DNA of 64,000 bases. It comes from VXYL01 sp963665195. GTDB taxonomy: Bacteria > Pseudomonadota > Gammaproteobacteria > Pseudomonadales > Azotimanducaceae. Positions within the stretch are counted from its first letter, which is position 1. Each line of letters opens with the position of its first letter. Made by a program: the position numbers and the translations under genes. The stretch lies in the NCBI GenBank assembly GCA_963665195.1, contig OY762070.1:4588001-4652000 (forward strand). Direction: 5' to 3'. The notes beneath the pieces were generated by a model. The model did no database searches. It had not been told where the DNA came from and saw nothing but the letters and a program-made list of their open reading frames with translations. Below, one piece after another: positions 7,634 to 15,800 of the stretch.

Positions 7634-8506
7634 TCAGGCTTCGAGGGCTTGCAGATGGCGGCTGAGGGCATCCTGCCAAGATTGCGGCCGGTCGAGCTGT
7701 CGCGCCAGTTTCCCGTTGTCGAGTGCGCTATAGGGGGGGCGCATCGCGATGGTCGGAAAGTCGACGCTGCGACACGGTGTCACCTCGGCATCTATGCCCG
7801 CTTGACGCACGATCTCGCAGGCGAACTCGAACCATGTTGCCGAGCCGCTATTGACGGCGTGGTAGACGCCGGCGGGGCATCGTTCTCGCAGTAACCGGAG
7901 CAGGATGTCGGCTACATCGGCGGTGGAGGTCGGGGACATGGTTTGGTCGTCCACCACGGTTAGTTCGCCCGTCTCGCGGGACCTCTTGAGGATGGTCTCA
8001 ACGAAGTTCCCACCCTTGCCGCTTGCTCCGGCAACGCCGAACAGCGACGCGACGCGCAAAACCACGACGTCGTCGTGCGCTAGTTGCGCGAGGGTCTCGC
8101 CCATGGCCTTGGAAGCGCCGTAGACGTTCACCGGCGCGACCGGGTCGTCTTCCTTGAGCGGCGTCGCCCGCTTCGCATCGCCGCCGAAGACGTAGTCCGT
8201 GCTCACATGGATGAAGCGCGCCCCCTTCTCCGCGCACAGCTTGGCCAGGCGCCCTGCGGCGTGCGCGTTCACCGAGAAGGCCCGAGCGGCGTTGCCCTCG
8301 ACCTCATCCGTCTTGTGGTAGCCGGTGCAGTTGACGAGAACGTCGAACTCGATGCCGCCGAGTTCCTGGTCCAAGGCATCCGGCGACTCGACATCGAGCT
8401 GGCTGCGGCGAATCGGGATGAGGTCGAATGCGCGTTCTGCTTGGGCATGCGCCCATCGAATGTCGCTGCCGAGCTGACCGTCCGGGCCGAGGAGAATCAC
8501 TCTCAT
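7634..8506 (-). CDS. rmlD: dTDP-4-dehydrorhamnose reductase (RmlD)
   Basis: RmlD reduces dTDP-4-keto-L-rhamnose to dTDP-L-rhamnose with NAD(P)H. The 290-residue protein starts MRVILLGPDGQLGSDI (dinucleotide-binding loop), then NCTGYHKTDEVEGN, VSTDYVFGGD, the catalytic YGASK, VVLRVASLFG and a C-terminal RPPYSALDNGKL, all typical. The usual Ala in NAAAYT is replaced by Gly-Tyr-His. The start at 8506 is the first ATG that gives the nucleotide-binding strand at the very N-terminus. It shares an operon with the pyruvyl transferase gene. Confidence 0.92.
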   Translation of the reverse strand: MRVILLGPDGQLGSDIRWAHAQAERAFDLIPIRRSQLDVESPDALDQELGGIEFDVLVNCTGYHKTDEVEGNAARAFSVNAHAAGRLAKLCAEKGARFIHVSTDYVFGGDAKRATPLKEDDPVAPVNVYGASKAMGETLAQLAHDDVVVLRVASLFGVAGASGKGGNFVETILKRSRETGELTVVDDQTMSPTSTADVADILLRLLRERCPAGVYHAVNSGSATWFEFACEIVRQAGIDAEVTPCRSVDFPTIAMRPPYSALDNGKLARQLDRPQSWQDALSRHLQALEA

Positions 8507-8615
8507 TCGGGGTAATCTCCACAATCGTCGACGGTGCCGTCGCTTGCCCAGCCCAGATACCGCGGCCCGGGCAAGGAACTGGAACGAGGACGGGCCTGCA
8601 ACGTCGCAGCCAACG

Positions 8616-9047
8616 CTAAGGCGCTTCGATGGCGTCCTGCATGATCTTGTGCAGGTCGGTGCTATAGGACGCGACCACATACAGGACCCTGCAGGCGTAG
8701 GAGCCGACTGCGAAAAGCGTGATGGCTCCCTGCGCGGTCAGGATTCCCGGCTCATCAGTCAAGGCCGACAAGACCAAGTGCATTGTGGTGAGTACGATGA
8801 TGGACGCGATCGCGGCCGTCGCGAAGACCCGCGGCGTGTCCGCAAGTTCGGTCCTGAGGGCCTGGCCTCGATCATCGCCGTACAAGAACCGGAACTTCGG
8901 CCGCGTGTGCTTCCCTTCCTCATTGCTCGGCTTCACCTGCTGATACAGCTCGTTCAGCCGGACGGAAACTGCATTGGCAACGCTTGTGGCTGCAACCGCA
9001 ATCGCCGTGAATCCGAATATCAGCGTGATCACCAACGTGAGAGTCAT
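8616..9047 (-). CDS. Small membrane protein of unknown function (second gene of a coupled pair)
   Basis: The 143-residue product has an N-terminal membrane segment (LVITLIFGFTAIAVAA), a charged loop with KHTRPKFRFLYGDD, and two more membrane segments (ATAAIASIIVLTTMHLVL and AITLFAVGSYACRVLYVV). Its ATG at 9047 overlaps the stop of the gene before it as ATGA. I do not recognise a family. With its partner it forms a self-contained cassette between rmlD and the epimerase gene, and it lacks any evident link to sugar chemistry. Confidence 0.75.
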   Translation of the reverse strand: MTLTLVITLIFGFTAIAVAATSVANAVSVRLNELYQQVKPSNEEGKHTRPKFRFLYGDDRGQALRTELADTPRVFATAAIASIIVLTTMHLVLSALTDEPGILTAQGAITLFAVGSYACRVLYVVASYSTDLHKIMQDAIEAP

Positions 9048-9727
9048 ACGATGGCCGCCTGTGCCGCGACAGGTTCACAGTTGGCTATCACGCGTTCCAT
9101 CTTCTCCCGGTACGAATCGAACTCCGCTCTCTCTCGCCGCCTATCTCGGAGCACATTCGGCGAATAGTAGCGTACAGCATATGCGTATTCCGAGTCCCGG
9201 TAGTGCAGGCCTTCAATCCAAGCGGCATGCTTGCCGTCCTCCGCCATGAACAACGTCGGATGGCAGGTGTCAAGTTCATTGCATAATCTCACATCGAGGT
9301 CGTTGTCCGCCTTCAACACCAAGACTTCAAGATTCTCCGCGTCGGCGCAAATGTCAGCAAACGCTCGCCGAACGTCGTCGTCGGCATCCATCAGGATGTA
9401 CTTGATCGTCAGTCCACCGTCAGACCACTTCGTCAATTGTTCTTGCCACCGCTTGCCGTTGTCCTTCAGCACATAGCGGCCGTCGCTGCCGAACACCCAA
9501 AGCTCGGCACTCTCGAAGGACGCGCCAGCGTGGTCCGGGAGATGGTTGATGAGCGGCATTAGGTCAGTAGCAGCACGCGCATACGGAATGCGGATCGGCT
9601 CATCCCCATTGGCGGGGCGATTCTCCCTCCTTAGCCTATCGGCCCGTCGAAAGAACCTCTTGGCGAGACGCAACGCCAGAAGTGGGATCAAGGCGCTGAT
9701 GGTAGCGACGACGATGGTGGTCAGCAT
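9044..9727 (-). CDS. Membrane-anchored protein of unknown function (first gene of a coupled pair)
   Basis: The 227-residue protein has one N-terminal membrane anchor (TTIVVATISALIPLLALRLA), a basic stretch and a soluble domain of about 170 residues. The soluble part alternates predicted strands and helices (ELWVFGSDGRYVL, TIKYILMDADDDVR, NLEVLVLKADNDLDVRLCNE, HAAWIEGLHY). The pattern faintly recalls phospholipase-D-like or DUF5919-like domains that occur as effector or sensor modules, but I see no HKD motif and do not assign one. A GGGAG ribosome-binding site lies upstream. Codon and base use look less G+C-rich than the flanking sugar genes. Confidence 0.75.
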   Translation of the reverse strand: MLTTIVVATISALIPLLALRLAKRFFRRADRLRRENRPANGDEPIRIPYARAATDLMPLINHLPDHAGASFESAELWVFGSDGRYVLKDNGKRWQEQLTKWSDGGLTIKYILMDADDDVRRAFADICADAENLEVLVLKADNDLDVRLCNELDTCHPTLFMAEDGKHAAWIEGLHYRDSEYAYAVRYYSPNVLRDRRRERAEFDSYREKMERVIANCEPVAAQAAIV

Positions 9728-10045
9728 GTGAGCGTAGCTCCCTTGTTACCGGCGCAGCAGCTAGTTCCGCCATAATGTGAGCGCAGTCGGTGCGCGTCCG
9801 CGCAGCAACGTGCATGCGGCGCTTGCCGCCCCTGCCCCAAGCCGAGCGCACCAGCCCCGCCGCGGCGGAAAGTGGACCCAGCGAGACTGTAACGTAGTGC
9901 GTTGCGACGCGTGGTGTCAAGGGCTCTCGGTCGCTCTCCCCGCCGGACGGTCAAGCGACGCTAGTGCCACCTAGCAGAGATCTGGCGCCTTGATGGCTGG
10001 GTCGGATGGCGGCGTTGGCGCGGTCGTAAGCGGCGGCGAGCACCT
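9728..10045. other. 318-bp region between the membrane cassette and the epimerase gene
   Basis: No gene is supported here. The left end must hold the promoter of the minus-strand membrane cassette, because the next gene to the right, also on the minus strand, ends at 10046. I found no clear inverted repeat, RNA gene or terminator. Confidence 0.4.
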
Positions 10046-11158
10046 TCATGCCGCACCGTCCCCATTGATCTCGACGATGCCGTCGTACATCTCCACCTCG
10101 TCGATCACCCTGCGCCAGTGGGCGGCGTGTTCGGCCTGCGCGGCGGTCCCGTCATCCGCTCGAATTACCCGATGCCACCGTACCAGCTCCTTGTACCAGT
10201 CCAAGGTGATCGTCTGCGGCGTCCGGTCTACTTGCTGCCGCCGCAGCGCTTGGCAGATCTCCGCTACGCCGTCCACGGCGCCGAGTTCCGCACGGTAGCC
10301 TAAGGCCTCGATCTTCGAGAAGTCGACGCGATAGCTGCGGTGGTCCGGGTCGCCGTACCACTCGATCTCTACGTCCCGGGGCACATGCCGGGCCACCAGA
10401 TCGCCGAGCGGGCCGATCTGGTAGGTGTTCTGGGCGGAACCCACGTTGAATACCTGGCCACCGATGCCTGCAGGGTCTGCGCGCAGCATGAGAATCTGCG
10501 CCCGCGCCGTGTCGGCAACGTGGATCATTGGGCGCCATTGGCTGCCGTCGCGCATCAGCGGCAGCTTGCCGGTCTTCCACGCGCCGTAGGTCATGCCGTT
10601 GATGGCGAGGTCGAAGCGCATGCGCGGCGACAGGCCGAAAACGGTGGCTTGGCGCAGGACCACCACGCAGTAATCGTCGCTGGCGAGCGCCAGGACGCTC
10701 TGCTCGGCCATGCCGTTGGCGCGCGCGTAGGTGGTGAGCGGGTTCGGCGGGGTGGTCTCGTCGGCGATGAAGTCCGCATCGCGAAAGCCATAGATGCTGC
10801 AAGAGGATGGCAGCACATAGCGGGAGGCGCCCGCCTCCTTGGCGAGCCGCGCCGTGCGGGCGCGCGAGGCGTGGTTGATCTGCATGGTCGCGTCCTGGAA
10901 CAGTTCGCCGGAGGGGTCGTTGGAAATCGCCACCAGGTCGATCACCGCGTCGACGTCCGCAAAATGCTCGGCGGTGAGCCGACGGCTGTCCTCCACAACC
11001 AGCTCCAAGTCCGGGCGCGCTGGCAGCCGTTCCCTGCCGAAGAAGAATCGGTCGATGGCTCGCACCTGGAAGCCCTCGGCCAGGAGCATCGGCACCAGCA
11101 CCGTGCCGATGTAGCCGCCCGCGCCGGTGACCAGCACGCGCTTGATCGGTACGGCCAT
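10046..11158 (-). CDS. NAD-dependent epimerase/dehydratase (extended SDR), catalytic Lys replaced
   Basis: The 370-residue protein is an extended SDR of the sugar-nucleotide group: KRVLVTGAGGYIGTVLVPML at the N-terminus, a DAVIDLVAIS segment, LPSSCSIYG with the active-site Ser, and GGQVFNVGSAQNTYQIG in the C-terminal half. The usual YxxxK dyad appears as YARAN, so the catalytic lysine position is Asn. That may mean altered chemistry or loss of activity. It does not match RmlB in the motifs I can see. ATGs occur at 11173 and 11158; 11158 avoids overlap with rmlC and puts the nucleotide-binding strand first. Confidence 0.85.
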   Translation of the reverse strand: MAVPIKRVLVTGAGGYIGTVLVPMLLAEGFQVRAIDRFFFGRERLPARPDLELVVEDSRRLTAEHFADVDAVIDLVAISNDPSGELFQDATMQINHASRARTARLAKEAGASRYVLPSSCSIYGFRDADFIADETTPPNPLTTYARANGMAEQSVLALASDDYCVVVLRQATVFGLSPRMRFDLAINGMTYGAWKTGKLPLMRDGSQWRPMIHVADTARAQILMLRADPAGIGGQVFNVGSAQNTYQIGPLGDLVARHVPRDVEIEWYGDPDHRSYRVDFSKIEALGYRAELGAVDGVAEICQALRRQQVDRTPQTITLDWYKELVRWHRVIRADDGTAAQAEHAAHWRRVIDEVEMYDGIVEINGDGAA

Positions 11159-11162
11159 CCGC

Positions 11163-11726
11163 TCAGCGCCCATACTCGAACGGGCTCTCGAAGTCGGCCA
11201 GCAGCGGCTGCTGGCGGTCCTTCTCCGACAGCACCGCCGCGTCCTCCCCCATCGGCCACTCGATGCCAAGCGCCGGGTCGTTCCAGCGGATGCCTTGGTC
11301 GTGGTCGGGGGCGTAATAGTCGGTCACCTTGTAGAGGACCTCCGTGTCCTCCTCAAGCGTCATCAGGCCATGGGCGAAGCCGACGGGTACGAGAATCTGG
11401 TTCCACTCTCGGGCGGAGACCACCGCCGTTGCATGACGTCCGTAGGTGGGCGAGCCGCGGCGGAGGTCCACGGCCACGTCGAACACCGAACCGCGCACTA
11501 CGCGCACCAGCTTGTCCTGCGCGAACGGCGGCACTTGGAAATGCAGGCCGCGCACCGTGCCGCGCGCGGCGGACAGCGAGTGGTTGTCCTGCACGAAGTC
11601 CAAGTCGACTCCGGCATCGTGCAAGGCGCGGCGATTGTAGACCTCGGAGAAGAAGCCGCGCCCGTCGCCGAACCGCCGCGGCACCAGCACCTTCACGTCC
11701 GGGATTGCGAGGCAGGTGACTTCCAT
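11163..11726 (-). CDS. rmlC: dTDP-4-dehydrorhamnose 3,5-epimerase (RmlC)
   Basis: RmlC epimerises dTDP-4-keto-6-deoxyglucose at C3 and C5. The 187-residue cupin has the family sequence order: FGDGRGFFSEVYN, QDNHSLSAARGTVRGLHFQ (with the catalytic His), KLVRVVRGSVFDVAVDLR, GSPTYGRH, PVGFAHGLMTLEE and YAPDHDQGIRWNDPALGI. It lies 2 nt from the glycosyltransferase stop, with an AGGA ribosome-binding site next to the ATG, and 4 nt before the epimerase gene. It is part of the minus-strand operon that starts at 16665. Confidence 0.95.
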   Translation of the reverse strand: MEVTCLAIPDVKVLVPRRFGDGRGFFSEVYNRRALHDAGVDLDFVQDNHSLSAARGTVRGLHFQVPPFAQDKLVRVVRGSVFDVAVDLRRGSPTYGRHATAVVSAREWNQILVPVGFAHGLMTLEEDTEVLYKVTDYYAPDHDQGIRWNDPALGIEWPMGEDAAVLSEKDRQQPLLADFESPFEYGR

Positions 11727-11728
11727 TC

Positions 11729-12877
11729 CTAAGCTGCCTTCTGACTGGTCCGCTTCGCGGCGACGAACCGTTCCAGAACTTCCTGCAGCAGTTCCAGCTT
11801 GCGCGCGCCGTCCACGCGCTCCCTGATGGCGTTGCCGACCTCGGCCTGCCACGGTCCCGCCTCCTGGTCCAAGATCTTCGGCAAGGTTGCGGCGATGCGC
11901 TCTGCATCCGGTGCGCCGTTCAAGGCGTAGCCGAAGCGTTCGAGCATCAAGGTGCTGGCGCCGGTCTCGGAGAAGGCCAGCACTCGCTTGCCGAGCAGCA
12001 AAGCCTCTGCCACTACAAGCGGGTTCGGATCTTCCCGCGAAGTCAGCACCAGCGCATCCGTGCGGCCGAGATGCGCGTACGGGTTCGACGTGAGCCCGGT
12101 CCAGTAGAAGCTCGGCAGCTCCAGCGCCTTGGAGCGCTCGTAGATGGCGTCGTTGAGGTCCGTCTCCGGCGGCGCCCATGGGCCGACCCATACGAAATCG
12201 TACTGCGGCAGGCGCTCTGCCACGCCCAAGAAGATGTCCGCTCCCTTGCGATGCTGGGCGAGACCGCACATGGCGACGGACGGCCGAGCCGAGTCGGCTT
12301 CGAGCGTTGCGCCTTGGGCATTGGCGGGCGGCGGCACGTCGAGCGCCGCCTGCGCAAGCACCGTGCCGGTGTCGATGAAAATCCCGATGTCCAGGCGATT
12401 CGCCACCCTGAAGTTGGTCAGCGCCTCCACATCGTCCATCGCTTGCCGAGAGGCGCCGATCAGGAGGTCGGTCCAAGCCAGAACTTTGGGCGTGCAGACG
12501 GTGGACAGGAGGCCGGGCAGGCTGATGCGCGTCTCGTGGGTGTGCAAGGCCACCGGAATCGACGTTCGCGCCCCGGCCTCGCACCACTCGCCGGCGCTCA
12601 CCGAGTTGACGTAGAGAAGGTCGGGCGAGAGCTCGGCGAGCATGTCGGCAGCGTGGTTCACGCGCTCGCGGTAGCCCATGGCCGCGACCTCGTGACTGGT
12701 GCCGACATCCCGGTACGAGTCGGCCAAGTGCGCGTATTGCGGAAAGTCGATCAGCGGCCCGCCCTTCTTGACGAGCAGGTCCACCGGGCCGCTCTTGGCT
12801 AGAAAGGCGGCAATGTCGAAACCGATCCGCGGCGCACCCGTGAGACTCGCCTCGTGGCAGACGATGCAGGCATGCAT
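11729..12877 (-). CDS. Glycosyltransferase, GT4-like
   Basis: The 382-residue protein starts MHACIVCHEASLTGAPRIGF, the acceptor-side N-terminus of GT4-type enzymes. The C-terminal donor domain has VAMCGLAQHRKGADIFL, DFVWVGPW and the E(x7)E motif in SREDPNPLVVAEALLLGKRV. It should add a sugar from a nucleotide donor to the growing surface glycan; the sugar is not predictable. The start at 12877 leaves a 2-nt gap to the stop of the long fusion gene before it, so the genes are cotranscribed. No membrane segment is seen. Confidence 0.88.
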   Translation of the reverse strand: MHACIVCHEASLTGAPRIGFDIAAFLAKSGPVDLLVKKGGPLIDFPQYAHLADSYRDVGTSHEVAAMGYRERVNHAADMLAELSPDLLYVNSVSAGEWCEAGARTSIPVALHTHETRISLPGLLSTVCTPKVLAWTDLLIGASRQAMDDVEALTNFRVANRLDIGIFIDTGTVLAQAALDVPPPANAQGATLEADSARPSVAMCGLAQHRKGADIFLGVAERLPQYDFVWVGPWAPPETDLNDAIYERSKALELPSFYWTGLTSNPYAHLGRTDALVLTSREDPNPLVVAEALLLGKRVLAFSETGASTLMLERFGYALNGAPDAERIAATLPKILDQEAGPWQAEVGNAIRERVDGARKLELLQEVLERFVAAKRTSQKAA

Positions 12878-12879
12878 GT

Positions 12880-15800
12880 TCAGCGCCACTCGATGCGGTA
12901 GTCCATGGATCGCGCCACGTTGCCGAAGACCCGCTCGATGGAGTGCGCCCACTGACCGTCGCGATGCTCTTCAAGGGCCAGGGCGTCGCCGGCTTCGACG
13001 GGAAGTTCCTTCGATGCCTCGTAGATGCGCTCCAGCACTTCCCGACGCAGCATCATCATCGTGCCCGAAAGGAACTCCACATCGCGCTTCGCCTTGGGGA
13101 TGTCCAGCCTGTCCAACAGCGCGTAGTAGTTTTCCGCGTTGTCGTTCAGCTCCGTGTAGCGGCAGCGTTCGGCGCCGATGATGCCGATGCCATCGTCGTC
13201 GAGCATCGCCTGGATGTTGTCGCGAGCGCGTTCGGGCGTGCCGAGCAAGGGTTCAAGCAGCTTTCGGCGCCATAGCTGCACTTCGCCCTTGCTCATGTGC
13301 GGGCTCTTCTTGGTATGCACCAGGCAGAACAGGCGATAGTCCTCCAGGCGGACGTTGTTCAGCACTTGGAAGTGCCCGCCGATGTCGCGCCCGACGTTGC
13401 GGCTCACGTAGACCCGCGCGTCCGGAAATGCCGCCCGAACACGGCCGAGGAGTTCCTGGCTGAACGTCGTGTCCACGAGGTTCACATAGAGGTGGTAGGC
13501 GTCCGCGGGCAGGTTGGCCAGATAGTCTGCCAACTCGTCCCAAAGTTCGGGATAGAAGACATGCGCGAGCACGCACAGAGGGGGCGCCTCGGAGCGGATG
13601 CCGTCAGGTAGTTCCAGCGCTAGCGGTGCCTTCGACTCCATTGGCGGCGATGCGTCGGGACGCAGCGTATGCAGCCTCGGTTCCGTGCGGCCCGATTGCA
13701 TGTAGTGACGCAGCGCATCGAGGGGGGAGCGCTCGGCGAATACGCTCAAATCCGGGTACAGGTCCAGATAATCCGCGGCCTTGAAGTCCAGCGGTATCTC
13801 CCGGGGGCTCTCGCAAAGTCCCTTCACGAACTCGCCCATGGTGCCGATTCGCGCCTCTGCGCTGCCGTGCCGCTTGTAGTGTTCGGCTGCGCGTTCATCG
13901 TCGAGCGTCGCGAGGTCTGGGTAGAGCAGGCGGTAGAAATCCGGATCGAACCGGGCGGCGTCATCGCTGGCCAAGTCCAGGCGATGCAGGGCGTTGACAA
14001 CCGGGTCCACTTCCTCCGGGTCGATGTCGAATGGCATCCGGTTCTCGGTGGCGCCGTGCTGGAGGTAATGCTCAAGGGGGTCGATCCCCGCCTCTTCCAC
14101 ATCGGGGTTCTCCGCCAGGTAGTAGGCCGAGTCGAACAGAATCGGCGTTGGGGCGCTGTTGTTCGCGGCCTCGAAGTTGAGGTCCGCGAGGTCCAAGCGA
14201 CCCGATGCCAGGTAACGCCGCGTGGAAGATGGTTGGGGCTCGCGACCAAAGCGCCGCAAGATGGCGTTGCGGATGCGTTCCCGGCGCGAGGCGCCGAGCG
14301 GAATCATGCGCCACAGAAGTCGAAGCGGATAGTAGAGGATCGCGCCGACCACCAAACGCAAGCCGCGCCATAGCCAAACGAGCGCGTACTTGGTGCCTCG
14401 CAACGGTGCCGTGACGCGCCACGAGGTGGAGGTCTCAAGCGCGTGTACGCGGGCCTCGAGTTCCGTCGCAGCGCTGTTCGCGGTTTCGACTTCGTCGCTG
14501 CGTTCTGCCAACTGCCGACTCAGGTCCTCGATGGTCTGGTGCCGACCCAGCGTCTCTTGCTCAAGCGCCTGAATCCGTCCTTGGCGTTCGCCAGCCAACG
14601 CGTTGAGGTTCTCGATCTCCCTATCGAGCGCCCCGATTCGAGCCGAGCCCTCCGCTAGCGTGTGGCTCAGCGACTCGATGGAGTCGTTCCGCTGTGCGAG
14701 TTCCTCGTCCAGCTTGCCGATGCGGCGAGCCCGTTCAGCCGTTTGCTGGCTGAGACTGTCGACCTTCCTATCCCGGTCCGCAATTCGCTGCTCAAGGCTG
14801 GCAACCCAGCCGTCGCGTTCAGCCACCGAGCGGTTCAGATTCGCGATCGAGGCGTCGCGTTCGGCGATGGTCTGGTTGATGGAATGGATCCGGCCGTCCC
14901 GGGCGGCGACTTGGTGGTGCAGCGCGTCGACCCGCACGTCGCGCTCGGCAACGGCTCTGTCAAGCGACTCGATCTGCCTGCTTTGGGCCGAGACCTTCTC
15001 CGCTAGTTGGCGACCGTCCGCTACCTGCTGGTCGAGCCGTCCGATCTGCTGATCGCGCTCGTTGACGGTCTTGTTCAGGCCTTGGATTTGGCCGTCCCGG
15101 GCGGCGACCTGGTGGTTGAGCGCGTCGATGCGCACGTCGCGCTCGCTAACGGCCTTGTCCAGCGACTCGATCTGCCTGCTTTGAGCCGAGACCTCCTCCG
15201 CCAGTTGGCGACCGTCCGCGACTTGCTGGCCGAGCTGTCCGATCTGCTGATCGCGCTCGTTGATGGTCTTGTTCAGGCCCTGGACTTGGCCGTCCCGGGC
15301 GGCGACCTGGTGGTTGAGCGCGTCGATCCGCACATCGCGTTCGGCAACCGCCTTGTCCAGCGACTCGATCTGGCCGCCTTGGGCCGAGGCCCGCGTCGCC
15401 AGGTCGGCCACCTTCTGATCGCGCTCCGCCAGTTCGTGTTGCAGCGAACTGATCTCTGCGCCCCGCGCTTCGATCTGCTGGCCCAGGTGCTCGAGTCGGC
15501 TGTCGCGCCCGGCAAGCGTTGCCTGCACGGCCAGCATCTCGGTGTCGCGCTCGGCCGCGCGCTCGACCAGAGCGTCCATGCGCGCATCGCGCTCGGCAAT
15601 GGCTCCATTTGCGGTTTGGATTTGGCCGTCCCGGGCGGCGATCTGGTGGTTCAGGGCGTCGATCCGCACATCCCGTTCGCCGATGGCTTTGTCGAGCGAC
15701 TCGATCTGGCGGTCCTTCGCGGCAATGGTGGCTGCCAGATCGTCCACTTCCCGCCCGCGGTCCTCGGTGCTGCGTTGCAGGGCCTCGATGCGTTCCTCTT

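Noticed and set aside
14895..15410. CRISPR array
   Set aside because: The repeats are long, contiguous, in-frame coding units with a 198-bp period and no unique spacers.
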